64,000 nt of DNA from Chinchilla lanigera (Eukaryota; Chordata; Mammalia; Rodentia; Chinchillidae), in NCBI RefSeq assembly GCF_000276665.1, contig NW_004955502.1, forward strand, positions 4,369,010-4,433,009, read 5' to 3'. A program made the position numbers and the translations under genes. The notes under the pieces were generated by a model. That model was not told the origin of the DNA, did not search any database, and saw only the letters and a list, made by a program, of their open reading frames with translations. This document shows positions 48,809 to 60,835 of this stretch, one piece after another. The number at the start of each line of letters is the position of its first letter. Position 1 is the first letter of the stretch.

Positions 48809-51043
48809 CCAACACTCATGTTCATCAGCCCCTTTATTTTCTGAAAAACCAAGCTCCTTTTCCTGACTTTTCAAGAACTGCTTGATGTCCATCTATCCAT
48901 CTATGCATCCTCTTGCTCTCTGCAATCTTTCCCAAAACTCACTCTCTCTTTGCCTGTTTGCTCATGAAGCTTGTTCCCTTGGAGGGTCCTCTCCCTTCTC
49001 TTCAGCCCGTCCCTCCCCTGTGGGCCCACTGCAAGCTCAGTGATGTCCTCTTTGACACCTCTGCTCTTCCTTGACTTTCCTCTTTTCTGACATATGGGTA
49101 GTCCACATGAGCTTCCCTAGGCTGCCATCACTTTTTGTACACAGGCTCTTCATCGTTCACTATGTCCTGTGTGTAGGTCCTGAATGAGGGAATCAGGGGG
49201 AAAGCACGTACAGGTCCAGTGGGAGCTGGATCTCTAGACTGCTAAGCAGGTGCGCCGAAGTTCCAGCATCATTGTAATGAAGAGTTCTCCAACATGAAAT
49301 TTTAATTGGCCCCCAAACCAAGGCCTTGGAAACATCACAGACACATGTAACATGTATTATTATCTGGCCACGGGAGTCCACCCTTGATAAGCTACCCTCA
49401 CGGCACACTACAGACCACCCGGCTCAAACAGCAGAAATGCATTTTTCATACCTCCGGAGCCTGGTGAGTACTGCCCCGGGCAATCTGAGGTCTGGTAAGG
49501 ATACCCGCCCCCATTTGCAGATAGTCGTACTCAGAGAGTGAGGAAGAGAGGACCGGGAGAGTGTTTTTTCCACCTCTCATCATCTAATCTCCTCCGAACA
49601 CCCCTCCCTACAAAAGGCCGTCGTGTGGGAGATTTAGGATGAATTTTGGGGGACACAAACAGCCCATATCCACAGTGATATATTCCCTTCAATATTTTTT
49701 CCACGCAGTGTTTGTTTTCTTAAGTGGTTTTACTTAAGTCTTGTAGTACATTTTCTTTCCTGAAAACTTTTTCAATTGTTGACCTGTAATTACTGAGTAA
49801 CATGGCCAAATTCCTGTTAAAATAGTGGCTTAATTTCACATGCATTTAAGGGTTTCTTCACACAGAGCTGTTCTCTTGGTCACCTGAGCTGTTTAGCACT
49901 GAGGGTGACACAGGGACTAATCCTGACAGGTTTATTCGAGTGGTCTCAGTGCCCTGAAGGTGCAGGGAAGGACAGTGGCTGGCTGCCGGGTCATCCGAGG
50001 GCCCGCAGCGCTCCGCCTGTTGGCACACACTGCACGGCCCGCCCAGCTGAGCTACTGGCCCGGGTCAGTTCAGGTCGGTAGATTACAAACACAGCTAACA
50101 CCTGCAGGGCTAAGTGAGAAGACGCAGGCTGGAGATGCTAAAGCAAAAGTAAAAAATATGACGGACACCCAAACTGAGATGGAATGAAAAAGAAACCAAA
50201 CCAGACCACTGGACTGCTGAACAGTATCACTAAACCGGTACATGTAGGAAGATAAAACAGCCCATGAGCTCTGAAGATTGAAAGTGATCTTGGTGATAGA
50301 GTCCTAAGGATGATTGAGTCTTTGAATTTAGTGACCTCTTGTTTTCTCTTCTCTGTCAACTAGTAGCAAGATTAATGAAAGGCAGCACTTATAATGGATA
50401 CACAGCTTCTTTCTCTTTATGTGAACTGACACAATTGGATGGATGATTGAAGCAATGCTGTCCAAGAATCTGACCTTGACAGCTTGTTTGGAGGTGCTAG
50501 CAGGGGAGCGCAGCTACTCATATGCCCTTGACAGAGGGACGGTCCTTCTCTATTGGGGGCGGTTGTCCTCTTTGACCGAGCACGCAGCTTGGGGAGGGAT
50601 GCACATGGAGCATGGAGGGAGGAAGGGGACACCTGCCTGGCCAGCCAGATCAGCCGAATCAACCCAGGCGATCAGTGGGGTGACAGATGTCGCAGCCAGA
50701 TCGCCCTCACATCCTGTCCAAGAATCTGAGGACCAGGACAGGCTGGCGTCTCCCATGGTATGCTCACGAGTCACATGACTGTGAAGAGGGAAGAGACACC
50801 CACTACCCCTGGCCCAGACCAGCGCCCTGGCCTGGAGGAGACGGGGACACAGGCTGCCCTTTCCCACCCCGCGCCTGGGACAGGTGTGCTGCATCCCTCA
50901 GGCCAGCGCAGCACGCAGAATCCCGGCCTTGGATTCTCTATCCTGTTCTTTTTTTAAAATCTTGTAAATAACACTCACATCAATCAACCCAGTCTGTTTG
51001 ACCAGTCAGATCTTGTCTTCCAACATCTCGTGTCTAAATAACA

Positions 51044-51380
51044 GTGAAGACCTCTCTCTTGGGCCTTTGCATTTGCCATCTCCAGACAGTTCTCCACAGT
51101 GAGGCCAGGAGAAGTTATTTAAGTCCCATGTGCAGGGTCATCTCTTTCCTGCACCCTTGCCCTGCTTCCCACCAGGGCACATTAAAGCTGCTCATTTCTA
51201 GGCTTCGTGGTCTTCTAAATCCTCTCACCACTCTGCTTCCTTCACCTCCCTCAGCACGCTGCAGTGCCGCCAGCCCTGCTGCCCTCCTGCCCAAAGCACC
51301 GTTCCGCACAGCTTCTACTTCTGCCTTCCTGTCGTCCAGACTGCAGTTTAAACACTGCTTCCTGAGGAGAACCAACTAGG
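51044..51380 (+). repeat. Possible L2-like fragment
   Basis: 'ttgggcctttgcatttgcc' followed by C-rich sequence resembles the L2 3' region. The 111-aa frame on plus is not recognisable as a protein. Low certainty. Confidence 0.35.
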
Positions 51381-51480
51381 GGTACAAAACTGACCATACA
51401 GAATGTCATATATTTTATTTTTTGTAAATTTCTACATTGTCTCAGAAAAATTTTTATAATAAACTCTGTGCATGTATATT

Positions 51481-51630
51481 TCACTCTTTTCCTTCTTTTT
51501 CCTCTTCTCTTCTTGTCTTTTCTTTCTCCTTTCTCCTTCTCTTCCTCTCCTCCTTTTCCTCTGTCTCTCGCTCTCCTTTTTCCTCCTCTTCCTCCCTTTT
51601 CCTTCCTCCCCTTGCCCCTTCTCCTGATTG
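51481..51630 (+). repeat. Polypyrimidine tract
   Basis: About 150 bp of C/T-rich low-complexity sequence. The Lys/Arg/Glu-rich frames on the other strand (to 51692) are its translation and not genes. Confidence 0.92.
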
Positions 51631-52124
51631 GCCATTGAACATTTAGCAGCACACTGCCAATGAGCTCTGGGGTCACAGAGGTAACTGGTCACTTGATTTA
51701 CTTTTCTTTTCTGCTTACTTCCTCTTCCTGGGTTTCCTGAGGTTGCCTCTGAAACAAATGTCTTGCAACTGAATTCTCATCTCAAGTGTTGTTTTGGGGG
51801 AGCACAAGCTATAGGAGGCAAGGACTATGCCCGCTTCCCTCCTTGTTTTATCCTCTGTCCTAATAAACGCAACACAAATAATTGTATGAGAAAACTGCTC
51901 ATGAGCGCAGCGCCCCCGAGAGATGGAGCTCATGAAGGAAGTTCACTGTCCTCTTACTCCCTCGGTAGCCTCTCGGCGCAGGAGGAGGATTCCCCACCCG
52001 AGGCCTGCGGAGATCCTGGAATCCACACGGGCCCTGGTGGTAGGGTGGAGGGTCAGCTTCACTGGTGCTGCCTAGGACACTGTTGGGGCACACTTTCTGA
52101 GTGTGTCTGGGTCGGTCATGGAGG

Positions 52125-52362
52125 TGTCTGTGGAAGGGTATGTCCTGTCATGGGTCCCTTCCTCCCTGGTGCCTTCGTCTCTCCCCGGCTCTGCTTCCTG
52201 CCACCATGAATAGGTATCTTTGCTTTACCTTGCCCTTCCCCCATAGGTTCCTGTCTTGGAGCTTGTTGACCATGCCCTGAAGCTGTGGGCCAAGTAAACC
52301 TCTCCTCCTGTAAGCTGTGGGTGTTGGGTATTGTGCCCAGCAACGGAAAGCTGAATAATACA
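52125..52362 (+). repeat. MaLR-like LTR, 3' part
   Basis: 'gggccaagtaaacctctcct', 'gggtattgtgcccagcaacg' and a terminal 'gaaagctgaataatacag' follow the 3' half of the LTR family. The 5' part is not clear. Confidence 0.5.
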
Positions 52363-53224
52363 GAAACAGCGTCCCGGTGAGCCGAACTGCCCAGGACACA
52401 GTGTGTGGTCTCTCCTGACTATGCATGTGAAAGTGTTCACCGGGAGTGTCAGTACACAAGGAATAGAAATTCATCATTTCTAACTAGACTGCTGCTGGCT
52501 GCTTTGTGCCCACAGAAGTGGAAGAATTCATCTTAGAAATGTGTGGTCAATATTCAGCAATTGGAATATTGGAAGAGGTTAACAGAGTGCTGCTTTGCAT
52601 AACAGTTGGGCCATAACTTGAGGAGGGGGTTGGGCACAGCCTGGAAGTGTTGACTAGAGCTTGGGTGCAGCACGCCATGACCTACGGTCCACAGAGGCAG
52701 CGGCGGCCAGTGGGGCCTCTAGAGGAGGCGAAAGAGACAGTTGCTTAACTCGAGGCTGCTTGCTGGGTGGAGCTACAACGTGGCTTCTCGCTTTCCTTAT
52801 TACCTCAGTAAAGTTCATCCATACATGGAAATATCTGCTATGAACAGTATGAAGGAGAGTCATTGAAATCCAGACTGTCAGCCTCCCGAAAGGGGTGGGG
52901 AGAGAAAGAAAGATTCAGCCAGAGAGATGGGCAGAAAATCAGAACAAGATATTTTTGTGAAACGCCAAGATTAATAGTAAGTCCTGAATCTTCCCAAATT
53001 GAAATCTGGAAGGATAGCACCATTTTACTCAGTATCTATGTTAAATCTAGAAGTACTAAATTTTAAGCGTTGGAAGAATTTCAATTTACTTTTCATTTTC
53101 TCTAAACAACATAAAGATTTTATCTGGGCATAGTATGTAGTTAGAGATCTTTGCTGAATGGCTATGGTTTCTTTGGATAACATTTCCCATACAGACCTCT
53201 CAGAACTTTTTATTTTTTAAAATT

Positions 53225-53296
53225 TTTTTGTGCTCAGAATCAAACCCAGGGCCCTGTGCATATGCTGTAACAATGAACTACATTTCCAGCCCCCAG
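53225..53296 (-). repeat. ID SINE, old
   Basis: 'gaatcaaacccagggccctg' and 'actacatttccagccccc' form a degenerate reverse ID. Confidence 0.7.
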
Positions 53297-53607
53297 ACTT
53301 ATTATTATTATTTTTTTGCCCTCAGAAATTATTTTAGAGTACACTCATGCTTGGAAAATCTTCCTCTCTGGTAAGGAAGAAAGAGGAAAAATATTGACCA
53401 TAAGGGCTAAAGGCTAACTGAGTTTTTCTTATAAATCTTTTTAAGTCTTATTATTATCCTTTTATTTTTAAAGTGGAGCAATTTAAACGACATCTTTGTT
53501 AGGCCTTCCTGATTGAAAGTTAGGACATGTAAATTTTTTGGCTAAGAGAGTGGCTTATTGCAGACTTGTTTCACTTTGTGCCTACATTTACATTAATCAG
53601 GGTGGTA

Positions 53608-53663
53608 GAATTTCTAACATGTGAGGCAAGCTGATGAATTTCTAACATGTGAGGCAAGCTGAT
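53608..53663 (+). repeat. 28-bp perfect tandem duplication
   Basis: The unit starting 'gaatttctaacatgtgaggc' is present twice without mismatch (53608-53635, 53636-53663). Confidence 0.97.
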
Positions 53664-54449
53664 GAAAGTTCTTCAGGATTCTCATTTTGACAAGAGTGTT
53701 TCAGTAAGGGACTCGGCCCTCCTCATGCAGCTCACACGGGGAGGGTTTACTGTCTGAGAGCCCTGGGAGGCCCAGCATGAGTGCCGTGACAGAGGCAGGG
53801 AGCCACAGCCTCATGGCAGACCCTGTGCTTGACACAGGAGTTTCAAAAAGGGAACAAGAGCATATCCTTTTGCTCCAGGAATTCATTCTGGGAGAGATCC
53901 CAGGCACACACAGCAGCGATTTCATACTGAGTGGTAAATGCTTGATAGAGGTAGATGTAACTTTCTGTGGTAGAACGAGGTTCAGATGGCATTTATGAAC
54001 CTTTCCTGGGAGCAGAGGAGGAGTCCAGCTGCTTGACACAGACAGTGTGAGCTAGAGGTCATCAGGTTTGGTTTTGGGGGCAGGAGAGAAGCTACCTGCA
54101 CAAGGGGGCAAAAGTATGGCAGTGACTGACACATTTTGGCAGTGGAGAGTGGGACTAGGCCTGACAGCAGGACATGGTTTGTGGGCCATTGATCTGGCTC
54201 TGAGCTCATTCGTGTACAGACTAAAAAGGAAAATAGATTATTTGCCTCAGTTCTGACTTTCATGGAGGCAATAAGATATGCACTCATTCATTTAGCATAT
54301 ATCAATTTCCCGTCTAGTTCACGTCACGCATCAGCCTGGCCTCTGTGGATACAGCAAGCAACAGAAAGAGACCGTGGCCCTTGGCCTCGAGCACCATCAG
54401 CAGATAGGTTCTGTATTGAGTCTTTTGACTTAGCTCATCTTACTGATTC

Positions 54450-54548
54450 TTTTTTTTTTCTTTTGGTTTTTCTCTGGTATCAGGAACCGAACTCACGACC
54501 TTGTGCTTGCCAGGCAGGCGCTTTGCCGCTGAGCTAAATCCCCAGCCC
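54450..54548 (-). repeat. ID SINE, young subfamily
   Basis: 'ttctctggtatcaggaacc', 'ccaggcaggcgctttgccg' and 'gctaaatccccagcccc'. The target duplication 'cttactgatt' lies on both sides (about 54439-54448 and 54549-54558). Confidence 0.95.
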
Positions 54549-55779
54549 CTTACTGATTGTTTTTAAGAAAGTCAAAGACTGAGATGAGATTCAGAAAAGT
54601 TGGAAATATGTGCTGATGTTAACATGTTACCTAGGTAAGAAATAAAATACAAGATAATGTCCAGGATAGAATATCTCTGCCTAAAGTATGCTTCTTCACT
54701 TAAAATAGTGCAAGGTATTAAAAGTCCTAGATTACATTTTACATGGAGTAACTTGTAATTGAAATCTGTAATTTGGACAAGAATACACCAAAGACCTTCT
54801 CTGGATACATCAGATGATCATTCTAATGAGAGGAAACAGAAATGTACTGGGCCCCTACACAGCTAAACCAGGCCACAATAATTCCTACCCTAAAGATATG
54901 ATACAATTTTGAATGAGATGGAAGCTTGTGTGGGGTACAGAAGGTTGAATTTCTTCTATAGGTTTATAACTCTGCTTTTTGTAAAATAGGAGTGATCTTA
55001 ACAGATAACAGGTTATGCAAGAAAGAATGACTTGGGATCAATTGTTCTAAAAATACTAGTAGCAGAAGAGCTTACAGTTCTACACACCATGCCAATTCAC
55101 TTTGTGTTCCAGAGGCATATTTTGCAAGTGCTGTATCTTAGAGAATTAACTACTAAATTAAACTGCTTAAGCTAAAAGATTTCTATGAGTGCTTTCCTGA
55201 AATTTTAATGGTTTAGTGGGCGTCTGGTGACACCAACTTTAAAAAAATTTTCCAGACTAAAATTATCTTAGTAATACCATGGTGCAGCTCTTTGAAGCCC
55301 TACTTCTCATTCTATCCATGCCTGGAGAGACCTAGAACTATTTTATGAGAGACAGAAGCCTTGTTCTTGTCCAGAGTGCTGTTCTGTCTGCTCATTTCTA
55401 CAGATGAATGGGATGTCTTTTTCATTAGGAATTTTTCTGGATAGGGATGGAGACCTGGTTAGATACGTCATTTCTATTCCCAGCTGGCTGGGCTGATTAT
55501 GAAAGCATATGGATCTGCCCTTAATTGGCAACATAGTCTATTTGCCCTCCAGGTCTATGTCACCAAACGTAACTCTTCTCAATACTAATAAAAAGCTCAG
55601 TGAAAGATATAATTTTTACTAATACAGTGTTTACTGCAGGTTATACAGCAAAACCATTCCCTCTTATTACTCTTAAATCAATCAGTGAACGAGGCACATT
55701 GTCAAAACTAGCCCCCTGGGAAGCTGCCGTAGGCTTTGCCACATCTGCAGTGAGAGACTCTGAGGAAGCACCAGACCCC

Positions 55780-55945
55780 TCCATTCCACCGCTGTGGGGA
55801 GACCGGTACTGCCGGAAGCAGCTCCTCGGGCGCCAGCCCGCGCTCCCGATGGGAATGGCCCACAGAGTCCCTTCTCGGAGCGCTTTCCAGGCCCGGAGCC
55901 TGCAGACCGAGCTTTTGTGACTGGGTTTCCCTTCCTGCACAGCCG
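55780..55945. other. Small CpG-richer patch in intron
   Basis: 'ggagaccggtactgccgg', 'cctcgggcgccagcccgcgc' and 'tctcggagcgctttccagg' give many CpGs in about 160 bp, while the flanks are AT-rich and CpG-poor. Four overlapping frames exist but no recognisable protein. It is too short for a standard CpG island; a regulatory role is only a guess. Confidence 0.4.
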
Positions 55946-56111
55946 GCTCGGAAGCTCAGAGCCACGTTTGTGAATGACACAAAGCAAACTTGTAGAACTT
56001 TTTGACAGTAATTTGAGACACAATTTCCCCGAAGAAACCTAATTCCTTAAAAAAAACTTATTGAGGTGAAACTAACACTACATAAAATGAGATATTTATT
56101 TTATTTATTAC

Positions 56112-56197
56112 TTTTTGGGCAGCGTTGAGGTTCAAACCCTGCGACCTTCATGCATACTAGGCAAGCGCCCTACCACAGAGCTACATACCCAACCCTA
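56112..56197 (-). repeat. ID SINE, older
   Basis: 'ttgaggttcaaaccctgcg', 'actaggcaagcgccctacca' and 'gagctacatacccaaccc' form a reverse ID of an older subfamily. Confidence 0.8.
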
Positions 56198-56713
56198 AAA
56201 TCAATCATTTCAAAGTGAGCTATTCGGAGTCCTTTAGTTCAGTCACAGTGTTGTGCTTCCACCACTGTCTTTTTTCTTTTGCTTCTTTGCAATAAACCAT
56301 ATTGTACTGCATGAATTTCAGTAAAGCACTACAAATCTTTTAAAAAATGAGGTAGGATGGTAATAAACATACCCCCCCCCAAATCTACAAGGAACCCAAC
56401 AGTGCAGGAGCTTGAGAAGCAGTAGTCAGGGAGCATAACAGCCAGGGGGTCACCATGTGGAAGCTAAATGAAGAAAGACTCTCAAGAAGGGAAAGGCCAA
56501 AAATGTCAAATAAAGTGGAGATGGGAATGATGCCACCAGCTGATCAGCTAGGAAGTCACTGGTGACTTTTGGGAACGTCAGGGCTATAACATGTGGTTAT
56601 AGGCAAAGGTGGGAATCCTAGACTATTCTTAAAAATAGAATAGTGAAACAGAGAAGTGGCTGTGATTTCAGGGTATTTTTATCTTTGCTTTCTTAATTAA
56701 AATTTTTGTGTGT

Positions 56714-56826
56714 ATTTGTGAGACAGGGTTTCTCCACCCAGCTCAGGATGGCCTGGAACTTGCATTGATCCTCCCGCCTCAGCCTCTTCACTGCTGAGAT
56801 TACAGGCGTGCTCCACCAAGCCAGGC
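56714..56826 (-). repeat. B1 SINE
   Basis: 'tgtgagacagggtttctcca', 'cctcagcctcttcactgctg' and 'attacaggcgtgctccacc'. A short B1 without a clear internal duplication, abutting the target site of the next ID. Confidence 0.85.
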
Positions 56827-56841
56827 CTTAAGGGTATTTTT

Positions 56842-56938
56842 TTTTTTTTTTTGGTTTTTCTCCGGTACCGGGAACCGAACTCACGACCTTGCGCATGCCA
56901 GGCAGGTGCTTTTGCCGCTGAGCTAAATCCCCAGCCCC
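56842..56938 (-). repeat. ID SINE, young subfamily
   Basis: 'ttctccggtaccgggaacc', 'cttgcgcatgccaggcagg' and 'gctaaatccccagccccc'. A target duplication of about 15 bp, 'ccttaagggtatttt', lies at about 56826 and again at about 56938. Confidence 0.95.
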
Positions 56939-58339
56939 CTTAAGGGTATTTTTAAAAAGGTTGAGGCAATTAAATCATATGTGATGAGTAAGTGGAGACA
57001 ATGTGAATGATGGCTTTGGTTCAGTGACTCGGATAATAATCCCTTCAGCTTAGCTGTCACGCAGTGTGGGAGCCCGAGTAGCCCTGTGCAGAGGTCCGCA
57101 GGAGGAAGAACTGAGGCTCTTGCCAGGAATCCTGGCTGAGCGCACATCGGTGTCAGGGAGGTGAAGCATGTGGAAAATTGGATCTTCAGCACCAGCTGAG
57201 AAATACAGCAGCACACACAGAAGAACTGTCCAATTTTTAGGAAACATATCAGTGACCATTTGTAGGTATTAACTGTAAGAATAGTATATAATGCATGACA
57301 GATAGCTGTGTCTTTAACGTTTATTCTACGGCAATCATAGAAGTCAAATTCAACTTGTGTAGCTGGGTTTGCTGTCATGACATATATATACCCCTGAAAA
57401 CCCTTGTATTCTATAAAATTGCATACAGTGTTCAAAGGAGAATAGAGTTGAGGCAGAATTTTGTAGTGTGCCCTAATGCAAACAGTAATAGTTCTACTAA
57501 AATGATCAGCTTCAGTGAATTATCAGCCACAGGGAAGTGGCACTTGCGCTTAGAATCACGTGTGATCCTGCCAGCCTGTGTCCTGGAACTTGGATTTCCT
57601 AAAAGATATTGTTACTTGTAGTTCCACTGGAGGCCTTCAAAAAGTTATAAGGAGAGTTGGCTCTTGGAGCCACGAAATCAGCTACTTCTTGTATTGAAAA
57701 GTCTCTTCCACGGGAATTTTAGCCGCCTCCCTCTCCTGCATGATGTTTATGCCTCACTGAAGATGCCTTTTTGACTGAGAGGGTTTGATCCTATTGCCCC
57801 AAAGTATAGCTTGTTTGGAAACTCAAAGGTGGGTCGGGGGACCTCGGTGTTTACTGCCTTTCCTGTCAATGGCCAAAGAGGGAACAACACTAATGAAACA
57901 CGGGAGTGGGACAGATGGCACCACCAGCCAGCCTTCCTTGGGAAGGGACTGTAATTGGAGGGCAAAGGCCCAGTCCCCATGGCCGCAGCCTGTGCCACAG
58001 ATCTGGGTCTTAGAACCTGCCGTGTCCCAGACACCCGGCTGCTCTGGGTGGGCAGCAGGTGGTGCTGTTGTGATTTCAACTTCCTTTACCAGACTCGTGA
58101 GGAAGAGGCCATGGTCCTCAATATAGGGCTTCAGGAGGACTGAGGGAAGGACCTGGCAGTGTTCTCCTCCTCAGAGGGGGCCTGCTCATCCATGCACAGC
58201 TCTTCTGTTGGAAATGCTGGTGTGAGCAACCTTCTCCTGGGAGGAGGGTGACTTTGTCACTTGTCTTTGAGGACAGTCGCAGTGGGATTCCGCAAGGAGA
58301 ACATTGTTTAGTGGGACTGACAGAGAAAATGTGTCAGGC

Positions 58340-58700
58340 ACACTAGAGTACTACTGTGCCATGAAGAGGATAAACTTGAGTCACATATAGGAATGTGGAT
58401 GCACCTTGAGAACATAATGTTATGTGAAATAGATCAGTACACAGGCTTAACTGTTGCATAACTTCCTTAGAGGAGAAACCCAAAGTATACGTAATTTAAA
58501 GAGAAAAGTAAAAGACAATTGAAGAAAGGGAGATAGATCTTTTACAAATGGGAAAGGGAGGCAGAAGGGGTCTTGAGGTGGAGGGAAGGAAGAAGGTGGG
58601 GAACAGAAAGAGTTAAGATGCGTTGGTCATGTGCCCACTCCCCATGGTGAACGTAATCGTTACGTACTGCAGACTCGTACTAATAAGATATAAGTGAGCA
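58340..58700 (+). repeat. L1 3'UTR-like fragment
   Basis: 'gagtactactgtgccatgaa', 'ggatgcaccttgagaacata' and 'gttatgtgaaatagatcagt' are L1 3'UTR-like. They are followed by a purine-rich segment that resembles 26586-26720 and 8175-8290. Confidence 0.6.
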
Positions 58701-60599
58701 ACTTAAAGAGACCATGTCATCTACCATTGACTGCATGGGAAGAGACTTACCCAGTAGACCAGGACCTTCGCTGCCCACGGCCCCAAACGTGGGTTCACTA
58801 AGAGCAGGTGCTGGACTAAAAGTGGACACCTATGGAAGGAATTTGGAGAGTCAGAAATTGACAAGGGACATTTCTCCACATGAAAATGGATCTATATTTA
58901 AAACAACTGCATTTATTTTTAAGCAAATCATTTTAGAGTTGGAGTGAATTTACCATGGAGGAAACTTCTGATTTAAAAATATGTCATGAAAGGATACCTG
59001 TGTGGATACATATGACACATTGCTTCTTGGCTAGCCAAATGTGCCTAAAAGCTAAAATGCTCCAGACTGTATCAGTTGTGCTTTGATTTGGGAATTCTTC
59101 CATTTCAAGGGAGGAGAGTTTAGTCAACACTTCACACTTAGGAAACTCCATGACACCTTCTGACATAAGTTAAGTAAACATAGCTTTAAATTAAAAACAA
59201 AAATCTCCACTGCATTTATTATTTTTAATTTCTAAGATATTATTTCATATTTCCCATTTCAAATGAATAAATAAATCGATAGTTATGTAGCAAGACCTTA
59301 AAAGTAAATTTATAAGGTATTTTTGTATTTATGTTTATTTCTGAAAGTCAAAGTTAAATGATACATTCTGCTTCATTCTTTTAGTTCATAAAAACTTGCT
59401 TTTATGAAAAAAGGAAGCACTATCTGACTCTAATTATAATGAAGGTCTAACTAAATTCAAGGAAACTTTGAATTTTGGGATATTTGAAATGCAAGTCGAG
59501 TTATATTGTATTAATATCATTATTGGAAGTAGGTTAACCAAGTACAGCTTGTAAACAGAGAAGAGTGATAATTAACATTGCAAAGGGGATTTTTCTCTAT
59601 TCAGCCCTTAAGCTGGTGCATTGATGGCAGTTTCGGGGCCTTTGCTCCCACTGGAACAGCAGGACCGCAACTGATTTTACCTTTGTGAAGCTGGTCAGGG
59701 GCGGATGCAGCCCTATGTCTGTTCCAGAGACTGGCGAGGACCCAACAATGTCTGTGGGGTAAAATCACAGGGTTTGGGTGTTTATTTTTGTGTGTGTGTT
59801 TGGATCAATAAAACAACCAGGGTTAAAATGCATGACAGTAACCAATGCTTAAGGGATAGTGCAACAGATCATTAGAAATCAGTATCATACAGATGAATGG
59901 CCAATAATCTGAAGGATGCATTGAAGGGCAGACACAAGGGCTGTATCTTGCATGTTTGGTGGTGAGAATGAAGCAATGCAGACACTGAGGACCCTAATTT
60001 GATCACTCATAGCATAGACACATATCAAATCAGCACATTGCACCTCATGGGCATTTACAATTATTATTATCGTGTCAGTTAAAATAGTAAAATAGTAAAC
60101 ATATATTTACAAAGAACCATTATTAAAGGTAGATTTTTTTGGGATGTTCAATTTAACTCTCACAGATTTGGATGAAGCAGTGAGACTAACTGGCTGCTCC
60201 AGTTGGGATGAAAATATGATTAAGCTGTTGAAGAGAGGAATTACTGCAGGTAGCCAAGTTAGCTATAGATTGACAGGCAGTTAGAAAGGGCCTGGGCCCA
60301 AGCAGAGTCAGAACAGAGACGAGGCAAACCAGGCCTGTGGTCAAGGGCTAAGTTGATAGAAATTAAGACCAAGATGCAGACACAGTAGCTAAGCCTACCT
60401 GGAGAGAATGACCACTCAAAGCTGGGCTGTAACCAGCACCATCCAGTCCAATAAGCCTAAGCACTGTAATAAACACAGAGAAACTAATGCAGACGGATGA
60501 TGAGGACACTCTGAGCCTCACCCCTGCTCCTTCCAGAAATGCCTTTGCTTTCAGTGCTGTGCCCTCAGGTGATGCACCTTGTGTGTTAGATTAACATTG

Positions 60600-60835
60600 G
60601 TTAAGTGACTGCACCTACTTGCTAACGTACAGGTTGATCGCAGTTCTACCGAAGGTAACCTGTGATGTGACTTTACTGTATAAACACTCTATACAAAGAG
60701 TGTCAGCAAAAACCCACTTTCCAGATGTTTCCTGCCTCTCAGGAGCTTTCTCTTAATAAACTTTTCCTACTCTTAACCTCCTTTATCTTCGAGCCCATTC
60801 TTTGGAGCCATGAGACATAATTTGCCACATCTAAC
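60600..60835 (+). repeat. Possible retroviral-type LTR fragment
   Basis: It has a TATA-like 'ctgtataaacactctataca', then 'gctttctcttaataaacttt' (poly(A) signal) and 'tcttcgagcccattctttgg', in the order expected of U3-R-U5. No paired ends or target duplication were found. Confidence 0.4.

Noticed and set aside
51251..51692. Lys/Arg/Glu-rich minus-strand ORFs
   Set aside because: Translations of a polypyrimidine tract.
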